Shown: one piece after another, positions 32,723 to 41,908 of the stretch
Layout: each line of letters starts with the position of its first letter
Numbering within the stretch: position 1 is the stretch's first letter
Source: Streptomyces brevispora
GTDB lineage: Bacteria; Actinomycetota; Actinomycetes; Streptomycetales; Streptomycetaceae
Assembly: GCF_007829885.1 (NCBI RefSeq)
Contig: NZ_VIWW01000001.1
Location: forward strand, 6,138,001 to 6,202,000
Length of the DNA: 64,000 bases
Direction: 5' to 3'
The notes under the pieces: model-generated
Seen by the model: only the letters and a program-made list of their open reading frames with translations
Told to the model about the DNA's origin: nothing
Database searches by the model: none
Made by a program: the position numbers and the translations under genes

Positions 32723-34260
32723 GCAGCACCTTTCTCGGCATGCCCGCGACCCCGCCCCGCTCCCCGTACGGGACGGGCAACCTGCGCGGCGACCGGACGT
32801 TCCCCGCGGCGGCCCACGACGACCTGGGCAACGGACAACTGCGCCGCAACCTCGGCAGGGCCACCCGCACCATCCGCGCCAAACGCCTCGACGTCACCGG
32901 CGAGCTGCCCGACTGGGAGGAACTGCGCGACGCGGGATCGGCCATCAAGACCGACACCATGAACCGGCTCCCCGAACTCCTGGAGGGGCTGGAGCGCAAG
33001 GTCACCGAACGCGGCGGAACGGTCCACTGGGCGCGGGACGGCGGCGAGGCCAACGAGATCGTCGCCCGGCTGGTCGAGGAGACCGGGAGCAAGGAGGTCA
33101 TCAAGGTCAAGTCGATGGCCACCCAGGAGATCGGGCTCAACGAGCACCTCGAATCCATCGGCATCACCCCGTACGAGACGGACCTCGCCGAGCTCATCGT
33201 GCAACTCGCCCACGACAAGCCCTCGCACATCCTGGTGCCCGCGATCCACCGCAACCGGGACGAGATCCGGGAGATCTTCCTCAAGGAGATCCCGGGTGTG
33301 GATCCGTCCCTGGACAACGTGCCCGCGCATCTCGCCGCCGCGGCCCGCGCCTACCTGCGCGAGAAGTTCATGACGACGAAGGTGGCCGTCTCGGGAGCCA
33401 ACTTCGGCATCGCCGAGACCGGCACCCTGTCCGTCGTCGAGTCGGAGGGCAACGGGCGGATGTGCCTGACCCTGCCCGACACCCTGATCACCGTCATGGG
33501 CATCGAGAAGGTGCTGCCGCGCTACCAGGACCTGGAAGTCTTCCTGCAACTGCTGCCGCGCTCCTCCACCGGGGAGCGGATGAACCCGTACACCTCGATG
33601 TGGACCGGAGTCACCCCGGGCGACGGGCCGCAGACCTTCCACCTGGTGCTTCTCGACAACGGGCGCACCGCCGCGCTCGCGGACAGGATCGGTCGCGAGG
33701 CACTCAACTGCATCCGCTGCTCGGCCTGTCTCAACGTCTGCCCGGTGTACGAGCGCGCCGGCGGACACGCCTACGGATCGACGTACCCCGGACCGATCGG
33801 CGCCGTCCTCACCCCGCAGCTCGCCGGAATGCACGCCGCCAAGGACGACCCCAACAGCTCGCTGCCGTACGCCTCCAGCCTCTGCGGGGCCTGTTTCGAC
33901 GCCTGCCCGGTCAAGATCGACATTCCGTCGCTGCTGGTCGAGTTGCGCCACCAGCACACCGAGCAGTCCGGTACCACGGCCGAGAAGCTCGCCATGAAGG
34001 CGGCGGCCGGTGTGATGAAGGGGCCGAAGCTCTTCACCGCCGCGCAGAAGGTGTCGGGGCTCGGCCGCGTCATCGCCGGACGTGACGGGAAGATCTCCCG
34101 TCTGCCTCCGCCGTTCAACGGCTGGAGCGACAGCCGTGACACCCCGGCCCCGCCCAGGCAGACCTTCCGCTCCTGGCTGGCCTCGGCCGAGGGAGCGGCG
34201 ACCATGCGGGCGGCCGCCGACGAACACTCGCGCAACCAGCAGCAGGAGGAGGAGAAGTGA
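32719..34260 (+). CDS. lutB: Lactate utilisation protein B, LUD plus ferredoxin domain
   Basis: A 513-residue LutB: an N-terminal LUD domain (about 60-300; KVKSMATQEIGLNEHLESIG, VSGANFGIAETGTLSVVES) followed by two 4Fe-4S motifs (CIRCSACLNVCP from Cys331, CGACFDACP) and a helical tail. It passes electrons from lactate to the chain. Both junctions overlap (ATGA with lutA, GTGA with lutC), so the three proteins are translated in step. Confidence 0.95.
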   Translation: MSSTFLGMPATPPRSPYGTGNLRGDRTFPAAAHDDLGNGQLRRNLGRATRTIRAKRLDVTGELPDWEELRDAGSAIKTDTMNRLPELLEGLERKVTERGGTVHWARDGGEANEIVARLVEETGSKEVIKVKSMATQEIGLNEHLESIGITPYETDLAELIVQLAHDKPSHILVPAIHRNRDEIREIFLKEIPGVDPSLDNVPAHLAAAARAYLREKFMTTKVAVSGANFGIAETGTLSVVESEGNGRMCLTLPDTLITVMGIEKVLPRYQDLEVFLQLLPRSSTGERMNPYTSMWTGVTPGDGPQTFHLVLLDNGRTAALADRIGREALNCIRCSACLNVCPVYERAGGHAYGSTYPGPIGAVLTPQLAGMHAAKDDPNSSLPYASSLCGACFDACPVKIDIPSLLVELRHQHTEQSGTTAEKLAMKAAAGVMKGPKLFTAAQKVSGLGRVIAGRDGKISRLPPPFNGWSDSRDTPAPPRQTFRSWLASAEGAATMRAAADEHSRNQQQEEEK

Positions 34261-34889
34261 CGACCGCTCGCGAAACGGTGCTCGGCCGCGTGCGGGACGC
34301 CCTGGCTCTCGCGCCCGCCACCGACACCCCGGTCCCGCGTGCCTACCGCACCGGCCGGATCCTCCCCGACGCGGAGCGGCTGGCCCTGTTCACCGACCGG
34401 CTCGTCGACTACAAGGCCCAGGTCCACCCCTGCACAGCCGACCGCACCGCCGAGGTCGTCGCCGCGGTGCTGCGGGAACGGGGCGCCCGCCGGATCGGGG
34501 TGCCCGCCGGACTCGACCCGCGGTGGCTCACCGCATACGACGGCGAGGTGCGGCAGGACTCCGCCGATATTCCGGCACCGCGGCTGGACGCCCTCGACGG
34601 TGTCGTCACGGCCTCGGCCGTCGGCTGCGCCGAGACCGGCACGATCTTCCTGGACGGATCGCCCGACCAGGGGCGCCGGGCACTGTCGCTGGTGCCCGAT
34701 CTGCATGTCTGCGTCGTCGATCTGTCGACCGTGCAGGTGGGCGTTCCGGAGGCGGTGGCCCGGCTGGTGCCGGAGCGGCCGACGACGCTGATCAGCGGAC
34801 CGTCGGCCACCTCCGACATCGAACTGGAACGGGTGGAGGGCGTACACGGCCCGCGCACCCTGGCCGTCGTGATCCGCACGGACGTATGA
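34257..34889 (+). CDS. lutC: Lactate utilisation protein C, LUD domain
   Basis: A 210-residue LUD-domain protein: VVTASAVGCAETGTIFLDGS and SLVPDLHVCVVDLSTVQVGV followed by TLISGPSATSDIELERVEGV are the family's conserved parts. It is needed with LutA and LutB for lactate oxidation. GTG start overlaps the lutB stop. A GC-rich hairpin follows directly. Confidence 0.93.
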   Translation: MTTARETVLGRVRDALALAPATDTPVPRAYRTGRILPDAERLALFTDRLVDYKAQVHPCTADRTAEVVAAVLRERGARRIGVPAGLDPRWLTAYDGEVRQDSADIPAPRLDALDGVVTASAVGCAETGTIFLDGSPDQGRRALSLVPDLHVCVVDLSTVQVGVPEAVARLVPERPTTLISGPSATSDIELERVEGVHGPRTLAVVIRTDV

Positions 34890-34891
34890 GG

Positions 34892-34923
34892 GGGCGGGGG
34901 CCCGCTGCCGCGCACCCCCGCCC
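34892..34923 (+). terminator. Hairpin at the end of the lut operon
   Basis: GGGCGGGGG pairs with CCCCCGCCC around a 14-base loop, starting three bases after the lutC stop. Confidence 0.5.
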
Positions 34924-34939
34924 TGCTCCCGGTCCGGCC

Positions 34940-36841
34940 TCAGCCGTGGTCGACGGTCACCGGCCCGAGTCCGATACGGGTCGTCGCCGCGTCCTCGGCC
35001 CAGTTCACCTCGACCGTGTGCCCGTCGACGTTCACCCCGCTCACCACCGCGTCGAGCGCGTCGGCGCCGGGTTCCGCGGTGAGCGAGGCGAGCGCGACCA
35101 GCACCACCGTGCCCTCCGCGTCCGCCCCCAGCCGGGGCAGCACCGCCCAGGGCGTGTACGCCGTGCCCTGCGGAGCCCGTACCTCGTCCAGGGACTCCCA
35201 GCCGTGCAGGGCGTGCAGCGCCGACGTCACCGCGGATCCGGGACCGGTCGCCCAGCCCGTCTGCTCCACCCGGGCGCCGGGCGGAGCACCCAGCACCCGG
35301 TGCACCCGCAGTTCGTACCGGCCACGGACCACGGTCACGCTCTCCACCCGCAGCCCCGGCACCATCGGCGCTCCGCCGGCGAACACCGGGCGGTGCCAGG
35401 AGGCGGCCCAGCCCCAGCCGTCGCCCCCGCCCGCGCCCAGCGGGTGGATCGCGCGGCGGTCGCTGCGGGCCCCGGCGACGACGACGGCCAGGTGGTTGTC
35501 GGCCGCGTTCCCCCGTGCGGTCGGGCCGGTCACCGTCGAGTACGACTGACGGCTGTAGAGCGGGTCGTCCTGTACCGCCGACTCGCCCTCGTGCGGCCGG
35601 ACATGGTCGCTGCCGTGGTTGTGCAGCCGGACGATCCCGTCCGCCCGCGTCGACTGGACGAGCAGTCCCGGCGCGGGCAGCGCGAGCACCCGGTCGGGTC
35701 CCTCGCTCGGGGCCGGCTCCTCGGTGGCCGTCCACAGCGGGTGGTCCGCCGGGGCGAGCAGTGAGACGAAGGCCTTGGACGCCCAGTAGGGGGAGGCCGG
35801 ACCCGAGTAGTGCTGGATCGTCGCGTCGTGCGGTCCGTGCCACCCCAGGCTCAGCAGCCCGTCGGTGCCGGTCGCGCCGCGGTCCAGGAAGTAGCGCAGC
35901 GCCCCGCTGATCACCCGCCGGGACGTGCCCGGCGTCAGCGGGGTGTGCCCGGTGAGCGCACCGAGACCGACGGCCGAACCGGCCGCGAACCGGTAGGACA
36001 GCGAACGGCCGAAGTGGATCGGCGCACCGTCCCCGCCGAACAGCAGCGACAGGCTCTCCAGGTGCTCGCGCAGCCGTGCCCCGTAGTGTGCGGACAGCTC
36101 GGAGTCACCCGACAGATGGGCGTCCAGCACGGGGTAGAGGTGCAGGGCCCAGCCGTTGTAGTGGTCGAAGGCGCGGCCGTCGCCGTCCGCGTACCAGCCC
36201 TGACCGCGGTACCAGCCCTCCAGCAGGTCGAGTGCCCGCTGCCTCGCACGGGCCGTCTCCGCGTCGCCGCGGCCCACCGACTCCAGGAAACCGGCCACCG
36301 AGTAGGGGAACAGGTACCAGTTGTTCGGTGCGGGGGTGTGCCGCAGGGCGCCGCGCAGCCACTCCTCGGCGCGGTCCTGCACCGCCGGGTCCAGCCGGTC
36401 CCAGAGCCACGGCCGGGTGAGCCGCAGCCCGATGGCGACCGAGGCGGACTCCACCATGGGCTGGCCGAACACGGAGTGGTCCCGGATCAGTGGCCAGGAC
36501 TCGGTGTCGTCCCGCCCCGGTGTGCGGGTTCCGGCGGCGAGCCCGTCGGCGTACCGGTCGAGCCAGCCGTGCGGGTCCTTGCCGTCCGCGCCCGCGACCC
36601 GGAAGGCGGCGGCGAGGAACGTGCGCGCGTACCCCTCCAGGCCGTCGGAGCGGACGCCGGACACGGAGGGGCGTCCCGGCAGGTCGAGCAGGGCGCTGCC
36701 GGGGGTGGCCCACTGCCAGGCAGCCTTCAGCAGTCCGTCCGCCGCCGCTTCCCAGTGCGCGCGGGTGTAACCGGTGTACGGGCCGGTCACCCGGTCGTCG
36801 GCGGGGAGCTCCAGCGGGGAGTTCGGGTGCGCGTGGGTCAT
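34940..36841 (-). CDS. DUF2264 protein, probable glycoside-processing enzyme
   Basis: A 633-residue DUF2264 protein. The N-terminal half is an (alpha/alpha)-barrel with WLWDRLDPAVQDRAEEWLRG, NNWYLFPYSVAGFLESVG and the FDHYNGWALHLYPVLDAHLS segment, the C-terminal half is beta-rich. The fold resembles polysaccharide lyases and unsaturated glucuronyl hydrolases, so uronate or sugar breakdown is likely but not shown. No signal peptide. Its ATG overlaps the stop of the hydroxyacid dehydrogenase (ATGA), so both are translated together, downstream of a deleted sugar ABC transporter. Confidence 0.87.
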   Translation of the reverse strand: MTHAHPNSPLELPADDRVTGPYTGYTRAHWEAAADGLLKAAWQWATPGSALLDLPGRPSVSGVRSDGLEGYARTFLAAAFRVAGADGKDPHGWLDRYADGLAAGTRTPGRDDTESWPLIRDHSVFGQPMVESASVAIGLRLTRPWLWDRLDPAVQDRAEEWLRGALRHTPAPNNWYLFPYSVAGFLESVGRGDAETARARQRALDLLEGWYRGQGWYADGDGRAFDHYNGWALHLYPVLDAHLSGDSELSAHYGARLREHLESLSLLFGGDGAPIHFGRSLSYRFAAGSAVGLGALTGHTPLTPGTSRRVISGALRYFLDRGATGTDGLLSLGWHGPHDATIQHYSGPASPYWASKAFVSLLAPADHPLWTATEEPAPSEGPDRVLALPAPGLLVQSTRADGIVRLHNHGSDHVRPHEGESAVQDDPLYSRQSYSTVTGPTARGNAADNHLAVVVAGARSDRRAIHPLGAGGGDGWGWAASWHRPVFAGGAPMVPGLRVESVTVVRGRYELRVHRVLGAPPGARVEQTGWATGPGSAVTSALHALHGWESLDEVRAPQGTAYTPWAVLPRLGADAEGTVVLVALASLTAEPGADALDAVVSGVNVDGHTVEVNWAEDAATTRIGLGPVTVDHG

Positions 36842-37866
36842 GCGAGGAAAGCCAGCCTTTCACGTCGTACGGGATGGGCGAATCCGTCGCCCGCGGCCCA
36901 GCGTTCGGTCTCGCTCACGGCCAGATCGACGAGCCGCCGCCACTCGTTGCCCTGGGAGCCCGCGAGATGCGGGGTGATCAGGGCGTTCTCGCACCCCCAC
37001 AGGGGGTGGGCGGCCGGCAGCGTGTCGGGGTCGGTGACGTCGAGGACCGCCCGGATGCGGTTGCGCAGCAGGATCTCGGTCAGCGCTTCCTGGTCGACGA
37101 CGGCGCCGCGCGAGGTGTTGAGGAGCACGCCGTCCGGGCGCATGGACTCCAGCAGTTCACGGCTGACGAGTCCGTGGGTGGCGGGCAGCAGCGGGGTGTG
37201 GACGCTCACCACGTCGCTGTGCGCGAACAGTTCAGCGAGCCCCACCGGCCGGACACCGAGTGCGGCAGCCTCCTCGTCGGAGACGTACGGGTCGTGCAGC
37301 AGCACCCGGAAGTCGTAGGGCCGCAGCAGTTCGACGACCCGGCGGCCGATGAGCGAGGCCGACAGGATGCCCACGGTCCGGCCGTAGTTGCCCACCTCCG
37401 GGGAGGTGGCCAGCCAGTCGTCGCGGTGGCGCTCGACCCGGTAGTCGCGGGCCCGTTCCAGGGCCCGTTTGCCGGAGAGCAGGATCATCGCGACGGTGTA
37501 CTCCGCGACCGGCAGGGCGTTGGCGGCGGCGGCCGACGACACCTCGATGCCGCGCTCCCAGCAGGCCTCGGTGATGTGTCCGCGGACGCTTCCGGCCGTG
37601 TGCGCGACGGCGCGCAGCAGGGGCGCCGCGGCCAGCGCCGCCTCGTCGACGGGCGGACAGCCCCAGCCGGTGACCAGCAACTCCGTGTCCGCGAGTACGG
37701 CGCGGGCCCGGTCGGTGGTGAAGTCGTCGAGCACGGGCAGCGGCGCGAGGTCGCACACCTCGGACAGTGCGGCCAGCGAATGGTTGTCCAGCAGGGCGGC
37801 CGCGGCATCCGGCTTCATGGCGACGGCGGCACGCGGCCGGCGCCGCGCGGCAGGGGTGGTGGGCAT
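36838..37866 (-). CDS. D-2-hydroxyacid dehydrogenase
   Basis: A 342-residue NAD-dependent dehydrogenase: substrate domain ends around 110 and 300-342, with the NAD domain between (VGILSASLIGRRVVELLRPY, a GxxxxG variant), and the active-site Arg/Glu/His set in NTSRGAVVDQEAL, LDVTDPD and ALITPHLAGSQGNEWRR. It interconverts a 2-keto and 2-hydroxy acid, plausibly an uronate or aldonate intermediate given the neighbours. AGGAG lies five bases before the ATG. Confidence 0.88.
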   Translation of the reverse strand: MPTTPAARRRPRAAVAMKPDAAAALLDNHSLAALSEVCDLAPLPVLDDFTTDRARAVLADTELLVTGWGCPPVDEAALAAAPLLRAVAHTAGSVRGHITEACWERGIEVSSAAAANALPVAEYTVAMILLSGKRALERARDYRVERHRDDWLATSPEVGNYGRTVGILSASLIGRRVVELLRPYDFRVLLHDPYVSDEEAAALGVRPVGLAELFAHSDVVSVHTPLLPATHGLVSRELLESMRPDGVLLNTSRGAVVDQEALTEILLRNRIRAVLDVTDPDTLPAAHPLWGCENALITPHLAGSQGNEWRRLVDLAVSETERWAAGDGFAHPVRRERLAFLA

Positions 37867-37905
37867 CTTTCTCCTGGTACGGGGATGAGGTGTGGACGGG
37901 TTCGG

Positions 37906-38094
37906 CTACTTGACGGCGTCCGCGCGAGCCCCGACTTCCAGAAGCGCTGGAGCAGCGCGAAGGCGAGGATCAACGGCAGGACCGCGAGCAGTGAACCGAT
38001 GATCACCACCGGGTAGTACTCGGGCGAGACGGTGGCGGAGCTGTTCCAGGTGTACAGACCGAGGCTGACGGGATACAGGTTCTGGTCGGCTCCT
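37906..38094 (-). pseudogene. Last 60 codons of a sugar ABC transporter permease (MalG type)
   Basis: The minus strand reads NLYPVSLGLYTWNSSATVSP, EYYPVVIIGSLLAVLPLILA, FALLQRFWKSGL, the C-terminal end of a carbohydrate ABC permease, and one base missing before the end puts the family-type terminus ADAVK and TAG into another frame. The fragment starts abruptly at 38094. The rest of the permease, its partner permease and the sugar-binding protein, which normally stand here, are absent. Confidence 0.85.
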
Positions 38095-38131
38095 GATGGA
38101 GGACACGGGGAATCCTGTTCGGCTGATCGGT

Positions 38132-38172
38132 AGCGGTCAATAGATCGATCAGAAGAAAATTGAAGCGGTCAA
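38132..38172. promoter_or_regulatory. Direct repeats AGCGGTCAA, possible operator
   Basis: AGCGGTCAA occurs at 38132 and 38164, 32 bases (about three helical turns) apart, each followed by GATC, in an AT-rich stretch between the regulator and the truncated permease. It looks like the regulator's target at the promoter of the lost transporter operon. Confidence 0.4.
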
Positions 38173-38176
38173 ACGA

Positions 38177-39334
38177 TCAGTCGGTGGTGGGAGTGACCGC
38201 CTGCGCCGATCCACGTACCTTCAACTCCGGCAGCAACTCCGTCCGGCGCACCGGGCCGGACGCCCCGGCCGCTCCGGAAAGCCGGTGGAGCAGCAGCTCG
38301 GCGGCGGCCCTGCCGATCTCCGCCTTGGGCGGTGCCACCGCGGTCAACGGTGTGCTGCCCAGGGCCGCGACCACATCGTCGTACGCCACCACCGAGCAGT
38401 CGCGGGGCACCTGCACACCGTTCTCGGCCAGGCGCTGCACCAGCATCAGGGCGTCCACATCGCCGTGCAGCACCGCCGCCGTGGCGCCACGCTCGCGCAG
38501 CAGCGCGGCGAGGTCGAGCGCGGGGCCGACGCTCGCGGGGGAGGCGCCCGGCGCCGGTTCCGCCCCGGACGGGCCCGGTCCGGGCACCGCGTTCGGCGAA
38601 CTCAGCACCACCGTCCAGTCCTCCACCTCGGGACGGGCGGCCGCGATATGGGCGAACGCGGCCCGTACGGTGCGTGCCGTCGGGCTGTCGTCACGGGCGG
38701 CCAGCACGATCCGGCGATGGCCCAGCGATACCAGGTGCTCCACGGCGAGGTGCGTCCCGTACCAGTGGTCGGAACAGACGGAGTCCAGAGCGTGCAGAGC
38801 GCTGCCCGGCCGGGGCCGCCGTTCCATCAGCACGGTCGGCACCCCCACGTCCGCCAGCCAGCCGTGGTCCAGCTCCTCGGACAGTGCGTTGCGCCAGCGC
38901 GGCGCGATCAGCAGCCCGCGCGCCCCGTCGGCCAGCGCGCGCTCCACCAACGGCCGTTCGGCACCGGCCGACTGCGGCGCGATGTGCAGCGCGATACGGA
39001 TCCCGGACTCCTCCAGCACCGTCCGGGCGCCGTGGAGCGTCTCGTACAGGTACGAATGCCGCTCCGGTACGACGATGGCGACCGCACCGCCCTCCCCGGC
39101 CTGCTCACTTCCCCGCGGGGCCGGCATCTCCCCGGTGACCGCCGGATCCCGCAACGGCCGGGCCACGCCGTGGCCGCGCCGCAGCCGCCCCGCCCGGGTC
39201 AGCTCCTCGACATCCCGCCGCACCGTGACCACGGAGACGTCCAGTTCGGCGGCGAGCACGCTGACCTTGACCGCGCCGCGCGACTCCACCACCGCCATGA
39301 TCCGCTGACGCCTGAGTTCAACCGGCTCCCGCAT
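38177..39334 (-). CDS. DeoR/LacI hybrid transcriptional regulator
   Basis: A 385-residue regulator joining a DeoR-type winged helix (residues 1-58; RRQRIMAVVESRGAVKVSVL, AAELDVSVVTVRRDVEEL) to a periplasmic-binding-like LacI sensor domain (about 85-380; ETLHGARTVLEESGIRIALH, HLVSLGHRRIVLAA, VVAYDDVVAALGSTPLTAV). This architecture is a known Streptomyces type that controls sugar ABC operons. Its normal partner operon downstream is deleted, leaving the dehydrogenase and DUF2264 genes. The ATG at 39334 has GAGGGGG upstream. Confidence 0.87.
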   Translation of the reverse strand: MREPVELRRQRIMAVVESRGAVKVSVLAAELDVSVVTVRRDVEELTRAGRLRRGHGVARPLRDPAVTGEMPAPRGSEQAGEGGAVAIVVPERHSYLYETLHGARTVLEESGIRIALHIAPQSAGAERPLVERALADGARGLLIAPRWRNALSEELDHGWLADVGVPTVLMERRPRPGSALHALDSVCSDHWYGTHLAVEHLVSLGHRRIVLAARDDSPTARTVRAAFAHIAAARPEVEDWTVVLSSPNAVPGPGPSGAEPAPGASPASVGPALDLAALLRERGATAAVLHGDVDALMLVQRLAENGVQVPRDCSVVAYDDVVAALGSTPLTAVAPPKAEIGRAAAELLLHRLSGAAGASGPVRRTELLPELKVRGSAQAVTPTTD

Positions 39335-39473
39335 GCTGCTGGCCCCCTCGCCGTACCGCTGGGCATTGTGCGTTTGAACGCTTCCTGTGAGCGCTTGGAG
39401 CGCAGCTTAGTCATGCCGCTCCCCGCCCTGGACAAAGGCCGAAAGTCGCGAGGGATTACGATCTGCTCCTGGC

Positions 39474-40241
39474 ATGGACACTCTCACCCTGTGGCAACTG
39501 GCGGCACTGGCCGCGGCATCCGCGCTCGTCGGCTTCTCCAAGACTGCTGTCAGCGGTGCCAATACGATCAGTCTCGCGGTCTTCGCGGCGGTGCTCCCCG
39601 CCCGCGAGTCCACCGGAGTGCTGCTCCCGATCCTCATCGCCGGTGATGTGCTCGCCGTACTCACCTACCGCCGTCACGCGCACTGGCCGACGCTGCTGCG
39701 GCTCTTCCCGGCCGTCGCCGTCGGTGTGGTGGCGGGCACGCTGTTCATGATGTGGGCCGGTGACGCCGCCGTACGGACCTCGATCGGCGCGATCCTGGTC
39801 TTCATGGCCGGAGTCACGATCTGGCGGCGCCGCACCGCGGCCGGGAGCGCGGAGCCGCCGGCGGACACGGGCCCGCCGGCCGCGGTCGAGCGGTTGAAGG
39901 CCCGCTCGTACGGGGTGCTCGGCGGCTTCACCACCATGGTCGCCAACGCGGGCGGCCCCGTCATGTCGCTGTATCTGCTCTCCGCCGGATTCCGCAAGCT
40001 CGGCTTCCTCGGCACCTCGGCGTGGTTCTTCCTGATCGTCAACACGTCCAAGGTGCCCTTCAGCGTGGGCCTCGGGCTGATCGACGCGCAGTCACTGCTG
40101 CTCGACGCGTGCATGCTGCTGTTCGTGCTCCCCGGCGCCTGGATCGGCCGGAAGTGCGTGGACCGGATCAATCAGACGCTCTTCGAACGCCTCGTCATCG
40201 GGGCGACCGTGCTGGGCGGTCTTCAACTGCTCCTGAACTGA
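39474..40241 (+). CDS. TauE/SafE family sulfite exporter-like permease
   Basis: A 255-residue membrane protein with about eight helices in two repeats. The first has LALVGFSKTAVSGANTISLA (the exact start is AAASALVGFSKTAVSG), and the second GVLGGFTTMVANAGGPVMSL, matching the GxxxGxxx-G-GG repeat of TauE/SafE. These move sulfite, sulfonates or organic acids across the membrane. It is divergent from the DeoR/LacI regulator and ends at a strong hairpin shared with the amino acid permease. Confidence 0.88.
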   Translation: MDTLTLWQLAALAAASALVGFSKTAVSGANTISLAVFAAVLPARESTGVLLPILIAGDVLAVLTYRRHAHWPTLLRLFPAVAVGVVAGTLFMMWAGDAAVRTSIGAILVFMAGVTIWRRRTAAGSAEPPADTGPPAAVERLKARSYGVLGGFTTMVANAGGPVMSLYLLSAGFRKLGFLGTSAWFFLIVNTSKVPFSVGLGLIDAQSLLLDACMLLFVLPGAWIGRKCVDRINQTLFERLVIGATVLGGLQLLLN

Positions 40242-40245
40242 CGGC

Positions 40246-40278
40246 GGCCCTTCCGGATCGCGGTGATCCGGAAGGGCC
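40246..40278. terminator. Bidirectional hairpin between convergent transporter genes
   Basis: GGCCCTTCCGGATC and GATCCGGAAGGGCC form a perfect 14-bp stem with a five-base loop between the two stops. Confidence 0.75.
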
Positions 40279-40301
40279 GGCTGCCGGTGGCGGCCGGGGG
40301 A

Positions 40302-41831
40302 TCAGATGATGCCTTCCTCGATCTCCGCCTGCTCACGGGCGTTGCCGTACGCGGACGGCGTGCTGTACGAACTCCGTGCGACGAACCACCACACGGTGGC
40401 CAGCACCAGCACGGCGACCAGCGCGATCGACGCGTAGTTCATCGAGTCGATCGTCACCGGCGACGACTGCGGCAGCAGGAACAGCACGGTCACCAGGGAG
40501 ACCCACACCACGGCGATCCAGCCGATCGGCTTCGACCAGCGGCCCAGGTGCCACGGCCCGCGCTCGAACCGGTCACCGGCGCGCAGCTTCAGGAAGATCG
40601 GTATCGCGTAGGCGGGAGTGATGCCGATGACGTTGATCGCGGTCACCGCTCCGTACGCGGTCGCGGAGTACAGCGACGGCACGGCGAGCAGTCCGGCCAC
40701 GACGACCGACAGCCACACCGCGTTGACCGGGGTCTGGGTGCGGGCGCTCACCTTGCGCCACAGCGCGGAGCCCGGCAGCGCGTTGTCCCGGCTGAAGGCG
40801 AACACCATCCGGCTGGCGGCGGCGACCTCGGCGTTGCCGCAGAACAGCTGGGCCGCGATCACGATCAGCAGCATGGCCGTGGCGCCCGAGGTGCCCAGCG
40901 CGTCGATCAGGATCTGGGCGGGCGGCACTCCGGTGGCGCTGCTCTGGGTGCCCGCGTAGTCCTGGATCGCGAACGTCAGCCCGGCGAGCAGCACGAAGCC
41001 GGCCACCCACGAGACCCAGATCGAGCGGACGATGCCGCGGGCCGCCGAGACCGAGGCGTTCGAGGTCTCCTCCGACAGGTGGGCGGAGGCGTCGTAGCCG
41101 CAGAAGGTGTACTGGGCCAGTAGCAGACCGATCGCGGCAACGTAGAGCGGGTTCTCCCAGCCGGTGTTGTTGACGAACTCGGTGAAGACGAACGACGGCG
41201 ACTGGTGGTGCGAGGGGACGATCGCCAGCACGGTGACGATCACGGCGACACCCGCCAGATGCCACCACACGCTGATCGAGTTGAGCACGCTGACGAGCCG
41301 GACACCGAAGAGATTCAGTACGGCGTGCAGGAACAGGATGCACAGAAAGATGATCATTGTCTTGCCCGGAGTGGGGGTGAATCCCCACTGCAGATTCATC
41401 AGCGCACCGGTGAACAGCGCGGCACCGTAGTCGATACCGGCGATGGCACCGAGCAGCCCGAGCAGATTCAGCCACCCGGTGTACCAGCCCCACTTGCGGC
41501 CGCCGAGCCGGTCGGCCATGTAGTAGAGCGCGCCGGACGTCGGGTACGCGCTGGTGACCTCGGCGAGTGCCATGCCCACGCAGAGCACGAACAGACCGAC
41601 CCCGGCCCAGCCCCACAGCATCACGGCCGGCCCGCCGGTGGACATGCCGAAGCCGTACAGGGTCATGCAGCCGGACAAAATCGAGATGACGGAGAAGCTG
41701 ATGGCGAAATTGCCGAAGCCGCCCATCCGGCGCGCGAGCACCGGCTGGTAGCCGAGTTCGCGCAGTCGTTGCTCCTCGTCCTTGGGTGCGTCGGCCTCGG
41801 AACCCGTCTGGGTCGAGGTGGATATGGACAT
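40302..41831 (-). CDS. APC superfamily amino acid permease
   Basis: A 509-residue permease with about 12 membrane helices, of the amino acid/choline (GabP/BAT1-like) branch: the start LGYQPVLARRMGGFGNFAIS, FSVISILSGCMTLYGFGM, then TFCGYDASAHLSEETSNASV, SAARGIVRSI and AFSRDNALPGSALWRKVS. Substrates of this branch include GABA, choline and ethanolamine. GGAGGT stands seven bases before the ATG. A hypothetical gene lies 77 bases upstream in the same direction, so the two may be co-transcribed. Confidence 0.88.
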   Translation of the reverse strand: MSISTSTQTGSEADAPKDEEQRLRELGYQPVLARRMGGFGNFAISFSVISILSGCMTLYGFGMSTGGPAVMLWGWAGVGLFVLCVGMALAEVTSAYPTSGALYYMADRLGGRKWGWYTGWLNLLGLLGAIAGIDYGAALFTGALMNLQWGFTPTPGKTMIIFLCILFLHAVLNLFGVRLVSVLNSISVWWHLAGVAVIVTVLAIVPSHHQSPSFVFTEFVNNTGWENPLYVAAIGLLLAQYTFCGYDASAHLSEETSNASVSAARGIVRSIWVSWVAGFVLLAGLTFAIQDYAGTQSSATGVPPAQILIDALGTSGATAMLLIVIAAQLFCGNAEVAAASRMVFAFSRDNALPGSALWRKVSARTQTPVNAVWLSVVVAGLLAVPSLYSATAYGAVTAINVIGITPAYAIPIFLKLRAGDRFERGPWHLGRWSKPIGWIAVVWVSLVTVLFLLPQSSPVTIDSMNYASIALVAVLVLATVWWFVARSSYSTPSAYGNAREQAEIEEGII

Positions 41832-41908
41832 GGGGGACCTCCGTGAGCGGTGACGGTGCGGGAGACGGAAAGAGAATTGAGGAAGGAGGGGGAGATACGG
41901 GTTCCGGC

